Source: Coptis chinensis (taxonomy: Eukaryota > Streptophyta > Magnoliopsida > Ranunculales > Ranunculaceae). From it: a DNA stretch of 64,000 nucleotides. Shown piece by piece: positions 1 to 10,605 of this stretch; the stretch's first letter is position 1, and each line of letters starts with the position of its first letter. Position numbers and translations under genes: made by a program. A model generated the notes under the pieces. It ran no database searches and had not been told where the DNA came from. It worked only from the letters and a program-made list of their open reading frames with translations. The stretch lies in contig CM027377.1 in NCBI GenBank assembly GCA_015680905.1, positions 27,056,501-27,120,500 of the forward strand. Reading direction: 5' to 3'.

Positions 1-1455
1 CAAATACATAACTGAGCTCAAAAAGTAATTAACGGGAAATCGGAAACTTTATGCAAATGCAATAAACTAAACTCAAAAAGTAATTAACTAGAAATCGGGA
101 ACTGGGTGCAATTGGATTAAACTAATGTCAGATAATGACTAATGAGAAATTAGAAATTGGATGTAAATCCTTGAAAAATATTTAACGGGAAATCGGAAAC
201 GGTATGCAAATACATCAAACAAACCTCAGATAATAATTAATGGGAAACCGGAAATCGGAAACTGAATGCAAATGTATTGAACTAAACTCAAAAAATAATT
301 AACAGAAAATCAAAACCCGAATGCAACTGCATTGAACTAACCTCATAGAATAATTGGTGGGAAATCGAAAACTAAATGCAAATGCAGTGAAATAATCTCA
401 AAGAATAATTAACGGGAAATTAGAAACCGGATATAATTGCATTGAAAAGCATACATAATAAGAAACTAAATGCAAATGTATTGAACTAGCCTTAAATAGT
501 TACTAATGGGAAATCGGAAACTGGATCCAAATGCAATGAACTAATCTAAAATAATAATTAACGAAATATTGAAAAATGGATTAAACTGCACTGAACTAAC
601 CTAAATGAATAATTAACGGGAAATTATAAATTTGATGTAATTGCATTGAACTAACCTAAAAAAATAATTAACGGGAAATCGGAAACTTGATGCAAATGCA
701 TTGAACTAACCTCAAAGAACAATTAACATAAACTCGGGAATTGGATGCAACTGCATTGAACTAACCTCAAAGAATAATTAAAGGAAAACCAAAAACTAGA
801 TGCAACTGTATTAGACTAAAATAAAAGATTAACTAACGGTAAATCAAAAATTGGATGTAAATGCATTGAAATAACCTCAAAAAATAGTTAACTGGAAATC
901 GAAAGTCGGATGTAACTGCATCGCACTGACCTCAAAGCATAAATGTTCGTTTTTTTAGCTTTCTCACATGAGTAATTACAAGTAATTAGGAACCCAAAAC
1001 GAAAGTGAGTTTATAAAAACAAACTCTTACATGCATGTATGCAAACTGTATAGAAATTGTAAACTATCGAACTAACCTAGAAAAACAATTAACGAAAAAT
1101 CAGAAACTGGATGCAGATGTATTGAACTAACATCAAAGAGTAATTAACAAAAGATTAGAACCTGGATGCACATGCAATGAACTAATCTCAAATACTAATT
1201 AACTAAACATCGAAAACTGTATACAACTATACTGAATTAACCTTAATGAATAACTAACGGGAAATCATAAAGTGGATGCAATTGCACTGAACTAACCTCA
1301 AATAATAATTAACGGAAAATCGAAAACTTGATGCAACTGCATTAAACTAACCTCAAAGAATTGGAAACTGGATGCAACGTACTACATTAAACTAACCTCA
1401 ATGAATAATTAATGGAAAATCATAAACTTGATTCAAATGCATTGAACTAATAACC
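1..1455. repeat. Degenerate ~55-bp tandem satellite array
   Basis: About two dozen diverged copies of a unit near 55-58 bp follow one another. Each contains a recognisable core, AATTAACGGGAAATCGGAAA, followed by a segment resembling GGATGCAAATGCATTGAACT and a link resembling AACCTCAAAG. The core recurs near 30, 180, 408, 611, 666, 888, 1087 and 1309. An unrelated stretch at roughly 945-1080 interrupts the array. The array runs to the left edge of the window, so its true length is unknown. Copies differ at many positions, so it is old or weakly homogenised. No coding potential is seen. It may lie inside the Helitron whose 3' end is at 2448, but that is inference. Confidence 0.9.
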
Positions 1456-1932
1456 CTAAAACATATTTGTATTATATGTAGGGGGAATAAATGTCTCGAC
1501 AAATATAGTTTTGCATTTTAAGTAGTGATTATCATAATTATTTTATTGTGATTGGGAATGTCTTGCTATTCAAGTAACTTCAATATTATCTACGCCATAT
1601 TGGGCATTCTCACAAAACTTTAATCAAACTTTTATTGTTAAACCTAACAATAAAAAGAAGTCGCTGAGTTTTATCAAGGTTTGATGCTTCCTTTTTTATA
1701 GAGAGTGGTGCAAAAAATTTAAATGAGTAATTAATATAATTTTTATATCTCATAGCTATGCATAGTTGCTAATCTTTTTTAGAATAATTTAATATAATAA
1801 CGACACCCGTTCATAGGACACGTTCATGTGATAAATCTTTTCAAGTGGGAGTAGTGTATTCTTTGAGGATATGGAAACAATCAATCTGTTTTGGTGATTT
1901 GTACACATTGGTACGTAAGCTGAGCGGTGATG
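1456..1932. other. AT-rich non-coding stretch
   Basis: No open frame, repeat or RNA gene is recognised. It lies between the satellite array and a tandem duplication and may be internal sequence of the Helitron ending at 2448. Confidence 0.5.
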
Positions 1933-2367
1933 ATTTACCACTAAATCACCATAAATCTAATAAAACTATTATACAAGCTAGATCGAGTTTAAGATAATTT
2001 AATTTGAAAATTATGGATTAATATCCTAAACCACAAAGTGAAGAGACTATCTCAATTTGATCCCTTAGTTTCTAAGTACTTATGCACCATAATCGCTGCT
2101 CATTAACGTATTTCGGTTTATTTTCAATAAAAATATATTCTGATTCGAAAATTTGCCGCTAAATCATTATAAATCTAAGAAAACTATTATACAAGCTAGA
2201 TCGAGTTTAAGATCTATTTGAAAATTATGGATTAATATCCTAAATCACAAAGTGAAGAGGCTATCTCAATTTGATCATTTAGTTCCCAAGTACTTATGCA
2301 CCATAATCGCTGCTCATTAACGTATTTCGATTTATTTTTAATAAAAATATATTCTGATTCGAAAATT
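1933..2367. repeat. Tandem duplication of a ~216-bp unit
   Basis: Two adjacent copies (about 1933-2150 and 2151-2367) share long stretches such as TTATACAAGCTAGATCGAGT and CACCATAATCGCTGCTCATT. The offset is 218 bp at the start and 214 bp at the end because of small deletions in the second copy. The duplication lies immediately inside a Helitron 3' terminus. No reading frame is conserved across the copies. Confidence 0.85.
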
Positions 2368-2370
2368 TGT

Positions 2371-2448
2371 GTGAGACATTTTGTAAAGCCTTTTCAGCAC
2401 ACAAAATATTTAATAGATCCCGGGCGTATGCCCGGGTCCAAAATCTAG
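2371..2448 (+). mobile_element. Helitron 3' terminus (plus strand)
   Basis: A perfect 7-bp stem CCCGGGC/GCCCGGG with loop GTAT occupies 2419-2436. It is followed by 8 nt and then CTAG (2445-2448) and a T. Hairpin plus CTRR before a T is the defining Helitron 3' end. The matching 5' end (TC after an A) was not identified and may lie left of the window; the satellite and the 216-bp duplication would then be internal to the element. No Rep/helicase gene is visible, so this copy is probably non-autonomous. Confidence 0.7.
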
Positions 2449-2449
2449 T

Positions 2450-3278
2450 TCTCATACTAAAACCGTTGAGAACCGAAATCGATAGAACTGTAAAATAATA
2501 AAATCCAAACCAAAACGACTAAAACCCGACCCAAAACCGATCCGTTGGCACCCATACTTATGGGTATTTCATATTTGTGATGTGTGTTCCACGAGGCCCG
2601 TGTATAAATTAAATGAGCTGAATTTGGGACTTTGCCTGCTGAAAGAAAGAAAAAGGCCTAGTTGTGAGAAGTTAATGTGGGAAAGTTTACTCTGTGTCTC
2701 AACTCTCAATTGTTGCAAAAGTGTTACGAGCACTAAGATCATGTGAGTTGTAGTCTCATGCATCCTAAAGATTACTCAAGCTTAAAACAACATCGTTTTC
2801 ATGAGAAGGAGCTTCCTACATTTTGCTTTAATCGTGCAATTTTCCATCCTCACGAGAGCCGCACTGAGAGGAAGACAAAGTTAATACATGCCTAAGTAAA
2901 ACCACTGACGCACCCAATCCATCAATTTCAACCTCACCTCTTCAAGTGCTTTGAGTACAGGTAGTTATCATTTCAATTAGGACAGGAAGGCCAACTGAGT
3001 TTTTGTGCATTTTCTTTCTCTTTAATTAGAATTCAAGCTGCACTTTGACATGAGAAAATAACAAATTGCATCTTAGTTAACCTATAAGTGTTTTCAAGAA
3101 ATTGGTCCGAAGACCCATTTTAATTTTGAGTGAAAACCACTCTTAGAATCAACGTTTTTTTAAAATCACTCTCAAGGACAATTTTCCAGTGAAAATAACT
3201 ATGAAAACCAAATTTCGAGTGAAAATAACTCGGATTTGAAATAAATATTTTCCGATTTTACCTTTTCTGTCATTTTGT
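2450..3278. other. Non-coding stretch without recognised features
   Basis: AT-rich sequence just outside the Helitron end. Short open frames here (for example minus strand near 2569-2763) have no recognisable protein features. Confidence 0.5.
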
Positions 3279-3751
3279 TATGAACAATGAGTGTTCATAC
3301 CTTATGTTGATGTATGAACAATGATTGTTCATACGTAAATAAGTGAACGTACCTCATACAATATATTAATGTATGAACATTGTTCATAGCTCATGTTGGA
3401 TATAAACAATGATTGTTCATACTCCAATAGGTGTTTTTACTGATCATACATTATGTTGAAGTATGAACATTAATTGTTCATACTCTAAATAAGTATGAAC
3501 AATGAGTGTTTATCGTTCATGTTAAGGTATGAACAACCCAAATATGTATGAATAATGATTGTCTGTATGAACAATGATTGTTCATACTCCAATAGGTGTT
3601 TTTATTGATCATATATTATGTTAAGGCCGGCATAAACAATTATTGTTCATACCTAAAAATAAGTATGAACAATGATTGTTCATAGTTTATGTTGATGTAT
3701 GAACAATGATTGTTTATACTCAAAATAGATATAAAGAATCATTGTTCATAC
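3279..3751. repeat. Palindromic minisatellite (ATGAACAATGATTGTTCAT)
   Basis: At least eight copies of a near-palindromic module close to ATGAACAATGATTGTTCAT are spaced by variable AT-rich linkers (for example 3279, 3313, 3373, 3405, 3465, 3565, 3666, 3698). Each module is its own approximate reverse complement, so each can form a short hairpin, and neighbouring modules can pair with one another. Linkers carry variants of TCCAATAGGTGTTTTTA and of AAATAAGTATG. Nothing suggests coding. The function is unknown. Confidence 0.9.
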
Positions 3752-4131
3752 TATATATACCGGATAGTTTCAGTTGGGCAGAGCCGTTTATTATTTTGCG
3801 TAAAGAGTATACTTGCCTTTTCATCTATCTGAGCCCGTTGTCCTGGATAGTAACTCCGTGTAAGTGTTTTCCAGTAAGTGTTTTCTAGTAGCGTTTCAGT
3901 TCACGTACCAAAATGTCCAGCATCCCTACATAATGTTCGTATGTTCCATACTTAGATTTGACTTTAAGCCAAACCTGTGTTATCTTTACAAGACTTTATA
4001 CTGTCTGCTTTCCAAGCTAAAAAATGTGAAACCAACTAGAACAGATAAATTCCTTAAGTCAGAACTCTGAGGCTCTAACTATGATCTGCCATCACTTTTC
4101 CGGACAACCACTATAAAAGTTTTGACTATTG
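3752..4131. other. Non-coding flank of the Copia insertion
   Basis: No recognisable gene. The last bases form the 5' copy of the target-site duplication (ACTAT, 4132-4136). Confidence 0.5.
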
Positions 4132-4136
4132 ACTAT

Positions 4137-4454
4137 TGTGGGAGAAGAAAGGCAAGGGCGCAGTCGCGCCTTGACCAAGGCTAGTTGGAGCGCAGGTGCG
4201 CCCTAGTCGGTGTTTGCAGAGATTTATCAGATTCTTATGTTTTTTATAAAGGAAAGTCTCCAATTCTTTATAGAAACATATAAACACGAATATGCACTCA
4301 TGTTGTGCTATATAAACTCTCTGTAACCTAAACTCCTATAATTTCAAGCAAAATAAAAAACTTTTCTTCTCCCGTGGACGTAGGTCGCCGCATTGGCACC
4401 GAACCACTATAAATTATTGTGTCTTGTCTATTTATTTAGGCGTTAAATTCTACA
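4137..4454 (+). repeat. 5' LTR of the Copia element
   Basis: 318 bp, starting TGTGGGAGAAG and ending AAATTCTACA. It contains a GC-rich segment with GGCGCAG and AGCGCAGGTGCGCC, which also resembles the coding spacer near 7 kb. TATATAAAC near 4311-4319 is a plausible promoter element. The right half carries the GTGGACGTAGG...GCACCGAACC block also seen in the LTR fragment at 51341. Confidence 0.96.
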
Positions 4455-4466
4455 TGGTATCAGAGC
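4455..4466 (+). other. Primer-binding site (initiator tRNA-Met type)
   Basis: TGGTATCAGAGC begins immediately after the 5' LTR and matches the usual plant retrotransposon PBS complementary to the 3' end of initiator tRNA-Met. Confidence 0.9.
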
Positions 4467-4514
4467 GGAGCTCCTAATCTCTCTCTAAATCAATCTAGAT
4501 AAACACAATACATT

Positions 4515-5013
4515 ATGCCAGATCCAAATCCAAACCCAAAGTCGGCTGTTACTACAGAGACTGATTCTAATCCTGGTTGGAAGCTGTCATCACTTCTTTT
4601 GAATGGAACGAACTACATACCTTGGTCTAGGGCGGTTTCTCTATCGCTTGGTGGAAAGAGGAAATTGGGGTTTATTAATGGTGCAAAGGTATGTCCTGCC
4701 ATTGATGCTGCCAAATATGAGAATTGGGTTTCTAATGATCAAACAGCTTGTTCGATCTTGGTTACTAAATTCTATGGAGTCTACTATTCTTTGGGATTTT
4801 TACTTTCTCCGATTCTCGCGAAGGAGATGTGGGATTCAATTGAAGATTTATCACGGAAACCGAATAATTGCCCGTGTGTTTGAACTTCAACTTCATGATC
4901 GGTGCTTTGCAACAAGGTGAGAAAACTTTTACTGAACACCTTGGGAATTTGAAGAAATTGTGGGATGAGTTAAACATTTACCGTCCCCACACCAATCGAT
5001 CGCGAAGACTCTA
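4515..5013 (+). pseudogene. Copia gag N-terminal part, frameshifted
   Basis: The frame starts with ATG at 4515 (MPDPNPNPK) and carries the start of a Copia-type GAG: a LNGTNYIPWSRAVSLSL segment typical of the UBN2/Retrotran_gag family. It stops at 4881-4883 because the frame is lost near 4850. Recognisable gag residues continue in other frames (RVFELQLHD, then LKKLWDELNIYRPHT) to about 5010, where the long frame at 5014 picks up. At least two small indels are therefore needed to explain the break. Gag would form the cytoplasmic virus-like particle; this copy cannot. Confidence 0.85.
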
Positions 5014-7062
5014 TTGAAACGGGCCGAGGAGGATAAAATCTTCCACAAGATTTTAAGTAGTCTTAAACCGAAATATGAAAATCTGGAAAGCAACATTCTA
5101 ATGGAAAGCACTTTTCCATCACTTGATGCTGTTTGTGCAACTATTCAAAGGGAGGAAACAAGAAAGAAAACCATGAACTCCGAGGTAAAGTCCTCAATCT
5201 CTGAATCTACTGTATTGTTTGCAGAAAACGATTTTAGGAAGAAGTCACAGGGATTTGAAAAGGGTAAAGGAAAAAGGGAACCATCTCACTGTGATCATTG
5301 TGGAAAGAACTGGCACACCAAGGACCGTTGTTGGGAATTATATCCACATTTTAAGAAGGAAAAGGAATTGTCCAAAAAAGAGCATGCCGCTGTTGCCGAG
5401 ACATCAATGTCCAACTCAGATATTAGTCATCAGTTAAGTCAAATTCTCCAACAACTCACTAAGTCTATGTCTTCTAGCAAAGGTCAGTTTGCCTCAACTC
5501 ATGTGTCAGGTAATTTACATGCCTATTTTATTATGCCAGAAAATAGTAACTCATGGATAATTGATTATGGGGCTACTGATCATATGGCTAACTGCCCTGC
5601 CTCTGTCCATAATTTTGTGTCCAAACCTGGAAAACATAATATTTCCATAGCAAATGGTTCCACAGTTCCCATTCTAGGTAGTGGTCAAGTGAATTTTTTT
5701 GATAAAAATCTCAAGAGTGATGCTCTAGTCGTTCCGTCATTCCCTGTTCAACTTCTATCTGTTGGAAAACTTACCAATTTGTTAAATTGTGATGTCATTT
5801 TTTCTCCTAACTCTGTCGTCTTTCAGGATCGAAAGTCGAAAAGGACGATTGGTGAAGGAATTTATTATAATGGACTTTACTTGTTGAAGTCGCATAAGAA
5901 GGCGTATCAAGCTAGTGATTTACTTGAGAGTCGTATTTTGCATAAAAGACTTAGGCATCCATCTAGTCATGTCCTTTCAAATTTGTTTCCGCATATTTCT
6001 TTAAACTCTGATGATGTTTGTCAATTTTCTAAACAAACTCGGTTATCTTTTCCACACTCGAATTCTGTGTCAAATAAGTTGTTTGAGTTAATTCATTCTG
6101 ATTTATGGGGACTTGCTCTCGTTAATTCCTATGATGGCTATAAGTATTTTGTGTTGTTCATTGATGATAAATCTCGTGCTACATTGTTATATTTATTGAA
6201 ATCGAAAACTGAGGTTGTGACTGTATTCAAGGATTTTCATACTATGATTACTAACCAGTTTGGTGCTAATATCAAGATGTTTAGATCTGACAATGGCACT
6301 GAGTTTTGTAAAGGTATGTTACCTAAGTATCTTCGTAGCCAGGGGATAATTCATCAAACTAGTTGTGTTGGCACACCTCAGCAGAATGGCGTGGCTGAAA
6401 GAAAGAACAGACACCTTTTGGAGACCACTCGTGCTTTTATGTTGGGCATGAATGTTCCTAAGCACTACTGGTCTCATGGCGTCTTAACTACTGCATATTT
6501 GATTAATCGTCTTCCCAGTCGGGTCCTTGGTTTTAAATCGCCATTGGAAGTGTTCAAAGCCAGGCCGCTGGATCTCTCTTACCTGCGAGTGTTTGGGTGT
6601 GTTTGTTATGTGCATCAGCAAGCCATTTATCGAGATAAATTTGATGCTCGGGTTACTCAATGTGTGTTTGTTGGTTATTCCACCACACAGAAAGGCTACA
6701 TATGTTATAGTCCTGCGACAAGGAAATTAGTTGTCTCTCGTGATGTCCGCTTTGTGGAATCTGAAGCCTTCTTTCATGATTCAGCTGTGCCTGGGAATCG
6801 GTCCCAGGGGGAGTGTTTGGCAGATTTGGCACCTCTCCCAGCTATTATTACGGCTGAGTTGGCTCCTCTTCCAGCGGTTGGTGAAGGCATTGCCCCTGTC
6901 CTAATGGTTGGTGAAGGTACAATTCCGGCCACTAAAGAATTAGGCGCTATTGAAGCAAGGGCGCAGGTGCGCTTGCAGATTGAGCAAAGTGATCCACGGC
7001 TTCTAGTAGATGGGGCGCAGGTGCGCTATGGTGAGGCGCAGGTGCGCTTGCAGATTGAGTAA
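5014..7062 (+). pseudogene. Copia Gag C-terminus, protease and integrase
   Basis: 682 codons open. A CCHC zinc knuckle is present (C93, C96, H101, C106). The protease motif reads WIIDYGATDH at residues 181-190; the family normally has D-[ST]-G, so the residue after the catalytic Asp has become Tyr (TAT at 5566-5568). The pre-integrase domain (HKRLRHPSSH) has lost part of its His/Cys zinc-binding set. The integrase core keeps all three acidic positions: HSDLWG, RSDNGTEF and the Glu in QQNGVAERKNRH. The frame ends at TAA (7060-7062) inside an internal tandem repeat; a sister repeat copy has CAA at this place, so the stop is a C-to-T change. The first Met is mid-protein, not a true start. Confidence 0.93.
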
Positions 7063-7145
7063 AGTGATCCACGACTTCCAGTAGATGGGACGCAGGTGCA
7101 TTCTGGTGGGGCGCAGGTGCGCTTGCAGACTGAGCAAATTGAGCG
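6955..7145 (+). repeat. In-frame tandem repeat in the Copia integrase-RT spacer
   Basis: Copies of a GGCGCAGGTGCGC-bearing unit recur (near 6959, 7014, 7034, 7109), partly as a longer unit of roughly 75 bp that also includes TTGCAGATTGAG and GTGATCCACG. Translated, they give repeats of AQVRLQIEQ. The 13-mer resembles AGCGCAGGTGCGCC in the element's own LTRs (near 4189 and 8996), suggesting amplification of a short LTR-like motif inside the polyprotein. The stop codon at 7060 lies in this repeat. Confidence 0.85.
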
Positions 7146-8936
7146 CGGGGTGCGCTCTGGTGATTCTCCAGCCCCTCCAGCTCCTCCAGTTTCTAGACAA
7201 TCTGAACGAGAGAAACGACCTCCAGTAACTCTCAAGGATTACTATAAATCTGATAGAGAAAGGCATCCTCCAGTGACTCACAGGAATTTTTATTCTTTGC
7301 ATAACGTTACATATCCTCTACAGGAGTATATAACGTATGCTAATATCACTTCATCTCATCATGCTTTCCTAAGTACAGTTGATGACGTGCAAGAACCCAA
7401 GAACCCAAGAACTTTAGAGAAGCTAACTCTCGTCCAATATGGAGAAAGGCGATGCAAGAAGAACTTCGTGCTCTAGACGAGAATAACACTTGGGATATTG
7501 TTATGCTACCGTATGGAAAGAAAACTGTTGATTGTCGGTGGGTGTTCAGAAATAAGTTCAACAATGATGGTTCATTAGAGAGGTCTAAAGCTCGACTTGT
7601 TGCAAGGGGATTCACCCAAACGTATGGTCATGACTATAAGGAGACCTTTGCACCAGTTGCAAAGATGAATACGTTTAGAGTTCTTGTATCTCTAGCTGTG
7701 AATCAAGACTGGAAATTATTTCAGATGGATATGAAAAATGCATTCTTACAAGGAGATCTTAAAGAAGAAGTGTATATGAGCACCCCACCTGGACATCCGA
7801 AGGAGACTAAGGTCGGATTAATATGCAAGTTAAAAAAGGCTATCTATGGACTTAAACAATCTCCACGAGCGTGGTATGCCAAGCTCAGTTTTATTCTAGC
7901 TATGACTGGTCTTAAGCGAAGTGATGCTGATCCTTCCTTATTTGTTAAATCTAGCAGGACAGGCTTGGTTATAGTTCTTATTTATGTTGATGATATAGTT
8001 ATCACAGGTGATGACGTTATCGAGATTTCTAAGCTCAAGGAGTTACTGCACAAGAAGTTTGCCATCAAGGATCTGGGTATTATGAAGTACTTTCTTGGGA
8101 TCGAAATTGCTTATTCAAAAAAAGGTATATTTCTGAATCAAAGAAAATATGTGTTGGATATTTTGAGTGAAGCAGGAAAGCTGGGGGTAAAACCATCTGA
8201 TTCTCTAATTGATAGTGGAGCCAAGTTGGACAACACTGGTGATCTTCTTACTGACATTGGTTAGTATCAGCGATTAGTTGGTAAACTAATATATTTAACT
8301 ATTATCCGACCAGATATTTCTTATGCAGTGAGCTTGGTTAGTCGTTTTATGCATGCTCCAAGGACTCCACATATGAATGCAATTTCTAGAATACTGCAGT
8401 ATCTGAAAGGGTCACCAGGCAGAGGTATTTGGATGTGGAAAAATAGGCATACATCTATTACTGCGTACACAGATGCCGATTGGGCAGGATGTCCAGTTGA
8501 TCGGAGGTCTACTTCCGGTTATTGTACCTTTGTGGGAGGTAATTTAGTCACTTGGAAGAGCAAGAAACAGAATGTAGTGGCTCGTTCTAGTGCAGAAACT
8601 GAGTACAGGGCTATGGCTTCCACCACCAGTGAAATCATATGGCTTCACGCTCTTATGAAGGATTTGTGTTTTGGGTTGCATATGCCAACTACACTTTACT
8701 GTGATAATCAAGTTGCTATGCACATTGCGACAAATCCAGTGTTTCATGAGAGAACTAAGCATATCGAAATTGACTGTCACTTTGTGCGTGAAAAAGTACA
8801 ATTCAACATTGTCACTACCTCCTTTGTTCAAAGTGACCAACAGCTTGCAGATATTTTTACCAAGAGACTTCCAGCTTCCAAGTTCCATGATATTCTCTCC
8901 AAGTTGGGTTCGCTGGATATCTTGGCACCAACTTGA
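7063..8936 (+). pseudogene. Copia reverse transcriptase and RNase H
   Basis: After the TAA the same frame stays open to 7476, then a duplicated 8-mer (GAACCCAA twice near 7393-7410) shifts the frame. RT continues in the frame starting at 7452: DCRWVFRNKFN, KARLVARGFTQ, ETFAPVAKMNT, DMKNAFLQGDL, KAIYGLKQSPRAW and the catalytic IYVDDIVITG (about 7980-8010). A TAG near 8262 interrupts the GxYQRLVGKLIYL region; homologues have Gln, so CAG to TAG is likely. RNase H follows (8328-8936): YTDADWAG, RRSTSGYC, SSAETEYRA, and the terminal QLADIFTKRL. The final TGA (8934-8936) overlaps the polypurine tract. Confidence 0.93.
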
Positions 8937-8943
8937 GGGGGAG
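8935..8943 (+). other. Polypurine tract
   Basis: GAGGGGGAG directly precedes the 3' LTR and is the plus-strand priming site expected there. Confidence 0.9.
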
Positions 8944-9261
8944 TGTGGGAGAAGAAAGGCAAGGGCGCAGTCGAGCCTTGACCAAGGCTAGTTGGAGCGC
9001 AGGTGCGCCCTAGTCGGTGTTTGCAGAGATTTATCAAATTCTTATGTTTTCTATAAAGGAAAGTCTCCAATCCTTTATAGAAACATATAAACACGAATAT
9101 GCACTCATGTTGTGCTATATAAACTCTCTGTAACCTAAACTCCTATAATTTCAAGCAAAATAAAAAACCTTTCTTCTCCCGTGGACGTAGGTCGCCACAT
9201 TGGCACCGAACTACTATAAATTATTGTGTCTTGTCTATTTATTTAGGTGTTAAATTCTACA
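8944..9261 (+). repeat. 3' LTR of the Copia element
   Basis: 318 bp, the same length as the 5' LTR with 8 substitutions and no indels. It ends CA and is followed by the duplication ACTAT at 9262-9266. Confidence 0.96.
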
Positions 9262-9266
9262 ACTAT

Positions 9267-10447
9267 ATATCAGTTGATTTTGGAGCCAAATAAGAGAACG
9301 ATCATCTAGCAGTCCAAGAATTTTCTGACGCCAATTTTACCAGACACCAATTTGTGTTTTTGAGTAAACAAGACTTCCAACCTGCAAGTGTTTATGCCAC
9401 ATGATAAGCATCATAATCCTTTACTTTGACAAGTAACAGCATAACTTTTTCGTAAGTCATAATTCAGCAATGTCTTCGATAATCAAGAGCATAGTTTGGA
9501 CTTATAAAGTAGCAACCTGAGAGCAATGTAGTTTGAATGGATCAAAGACATGTAGTTGAAACAGGTAATGTAAGCATAATTTCACAACAAGAAGCAAGAA
9601 TTGAAGGCTGTTTAAGTTCAGCGCACCCTCTTTCCCTTCTAGTCGTACTGGCCGGTAGGAAGCGAGTTGCTTAGCTGTTTCTATGGAATTGATAATACAA
9701 ACTAGAAAAGAGGCAAAACACTTCCCAACCGGTGCATCATATATACAACTAAGCCTACAACTAATCTACAGAACACCTATAACAGATGATGTCGAGAAAC
9801 TTGAACTCCTAGAATTAAACTGGCGATTCGTCACAGACACATCTGATGACTCAATAAATGAGGGAAACCAAAGTACGAGCAACTGAGCAACATAACTCTT
9901 ACCTAATATAATGCTATCTGACGAAATTATATTGAAGGAGAGAGACATGTACTATAGCTTATGACTAGTAAATTTCATATAATTAAGAGACCACACACTT
10001 GTGTGATCGAAGTATCCGTTGCATGTATTCCTTCACGACAAATAAGATGACCATATTTCTGAAATCTAGCTATTCCCTTTCCCTCCCCCCCTACTGTAGG
10101 ATATTAGATAGAGAGAAAGCAAGATAAATTTTGTGCCCAATACTAAAAGAGAGTCTGGTCAATCCAGTACCCTATATAGTATATAGGCAAATTATCAAAA
10201 CTGTCCTTCACATGTATTTCTCCAGTTCCATCCATCACAGATTTCACAAATGCCATCAATTGTCAGTGTCAATATATTTCCTTATTTTTAGGTAAGCTAT
10301 GGGCACAAATATATGATACCGTAACTACGAAGGACCAGTATAATCGCAAACTCATGAGAAAAACATTGCAATGCGCAAACTCTAAACGAACATCAAATTT
10401 TTTCTTCGTGTTGGTGACCAAAATGTAGAGCCAAGATAGCTAAATTA
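9267..10447. other. Host intergenic DNA
   Basis: AT-rich, no gene recognised on either strand. It lies between the Copia element and the 3' side of the minus-strand 2H gene. Short open frames near 9683-9948 lie on opposite strands over each other and have no known motif. Confidence 0.5.
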
Positions 10448-10605
10448 GGGGTTAACGAGTATTACCCCTCCACTAGATGAGCCAATTAGGATTTCCCCAC
10501 TAGATGGGAAATTAGAATCTTCCTCAAGTGTCAAGTACACACAAAAAAACACAGTCAGACCCTAATTTCCCATCTAGTAGGAGGTGGGGGTAATACTAGT
10601 TAACC
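10448..10605. mobile_element. Small foldback element (MITE-like)
   Basis: The ends are inverted repeats: GGGGTTAACGAGTATTACCCC at the left corresponds to the complement of GGGGGTAATACTAGTTAACCC at the right, with one substitution and one extra base. A second inverted pair lies further in (ACTAGATGGGAAATTAG against CTAATTTCCCATCTAGT), so most of the 158 bp could fold back. No coding. The target-site duplication is unclear, so the superfamily is not assigned. Confidence 0.65.

Larger units (their letters stand above)
4137..9261 (+). mobile_element. Copia LTR retrotransposon, structurally complete, coding decayed
   Basis: A 5125-bp element bounded by two 318-bp LTRs beginning TG and ending CA and flanked by the 5-bp duplication ACTAT (4132-4136 and 9262-9266). 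The order is LTR, primer-binding site, gag, protease, integrase, reverse transcriptase, RNase H, polypurine tract, LTR. Integrase before RT is diagnostic of Ty1/Copia. I count 8 differences between the LTRs (about 2.5%), 7 of them transitions, so the insertion is fairly recent. Frameshifts in gag, an 8-bp duplication before RT and at least two nonsense codons make it non-autonomous now. Confidence 0.97.

Noticed and set aside
1..1455. Regular repeats that might suggest a CRISPR array
   Set aside because: Units are diverged and contiguous without unique spacers of constant length, and the window is plant nuclear DNA; this is a satellite.
7003..7302. Minus-strand open frames over the Copia spacer
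   Set aside because: They are antisense shadows of the in-frame GC-rich repeat.
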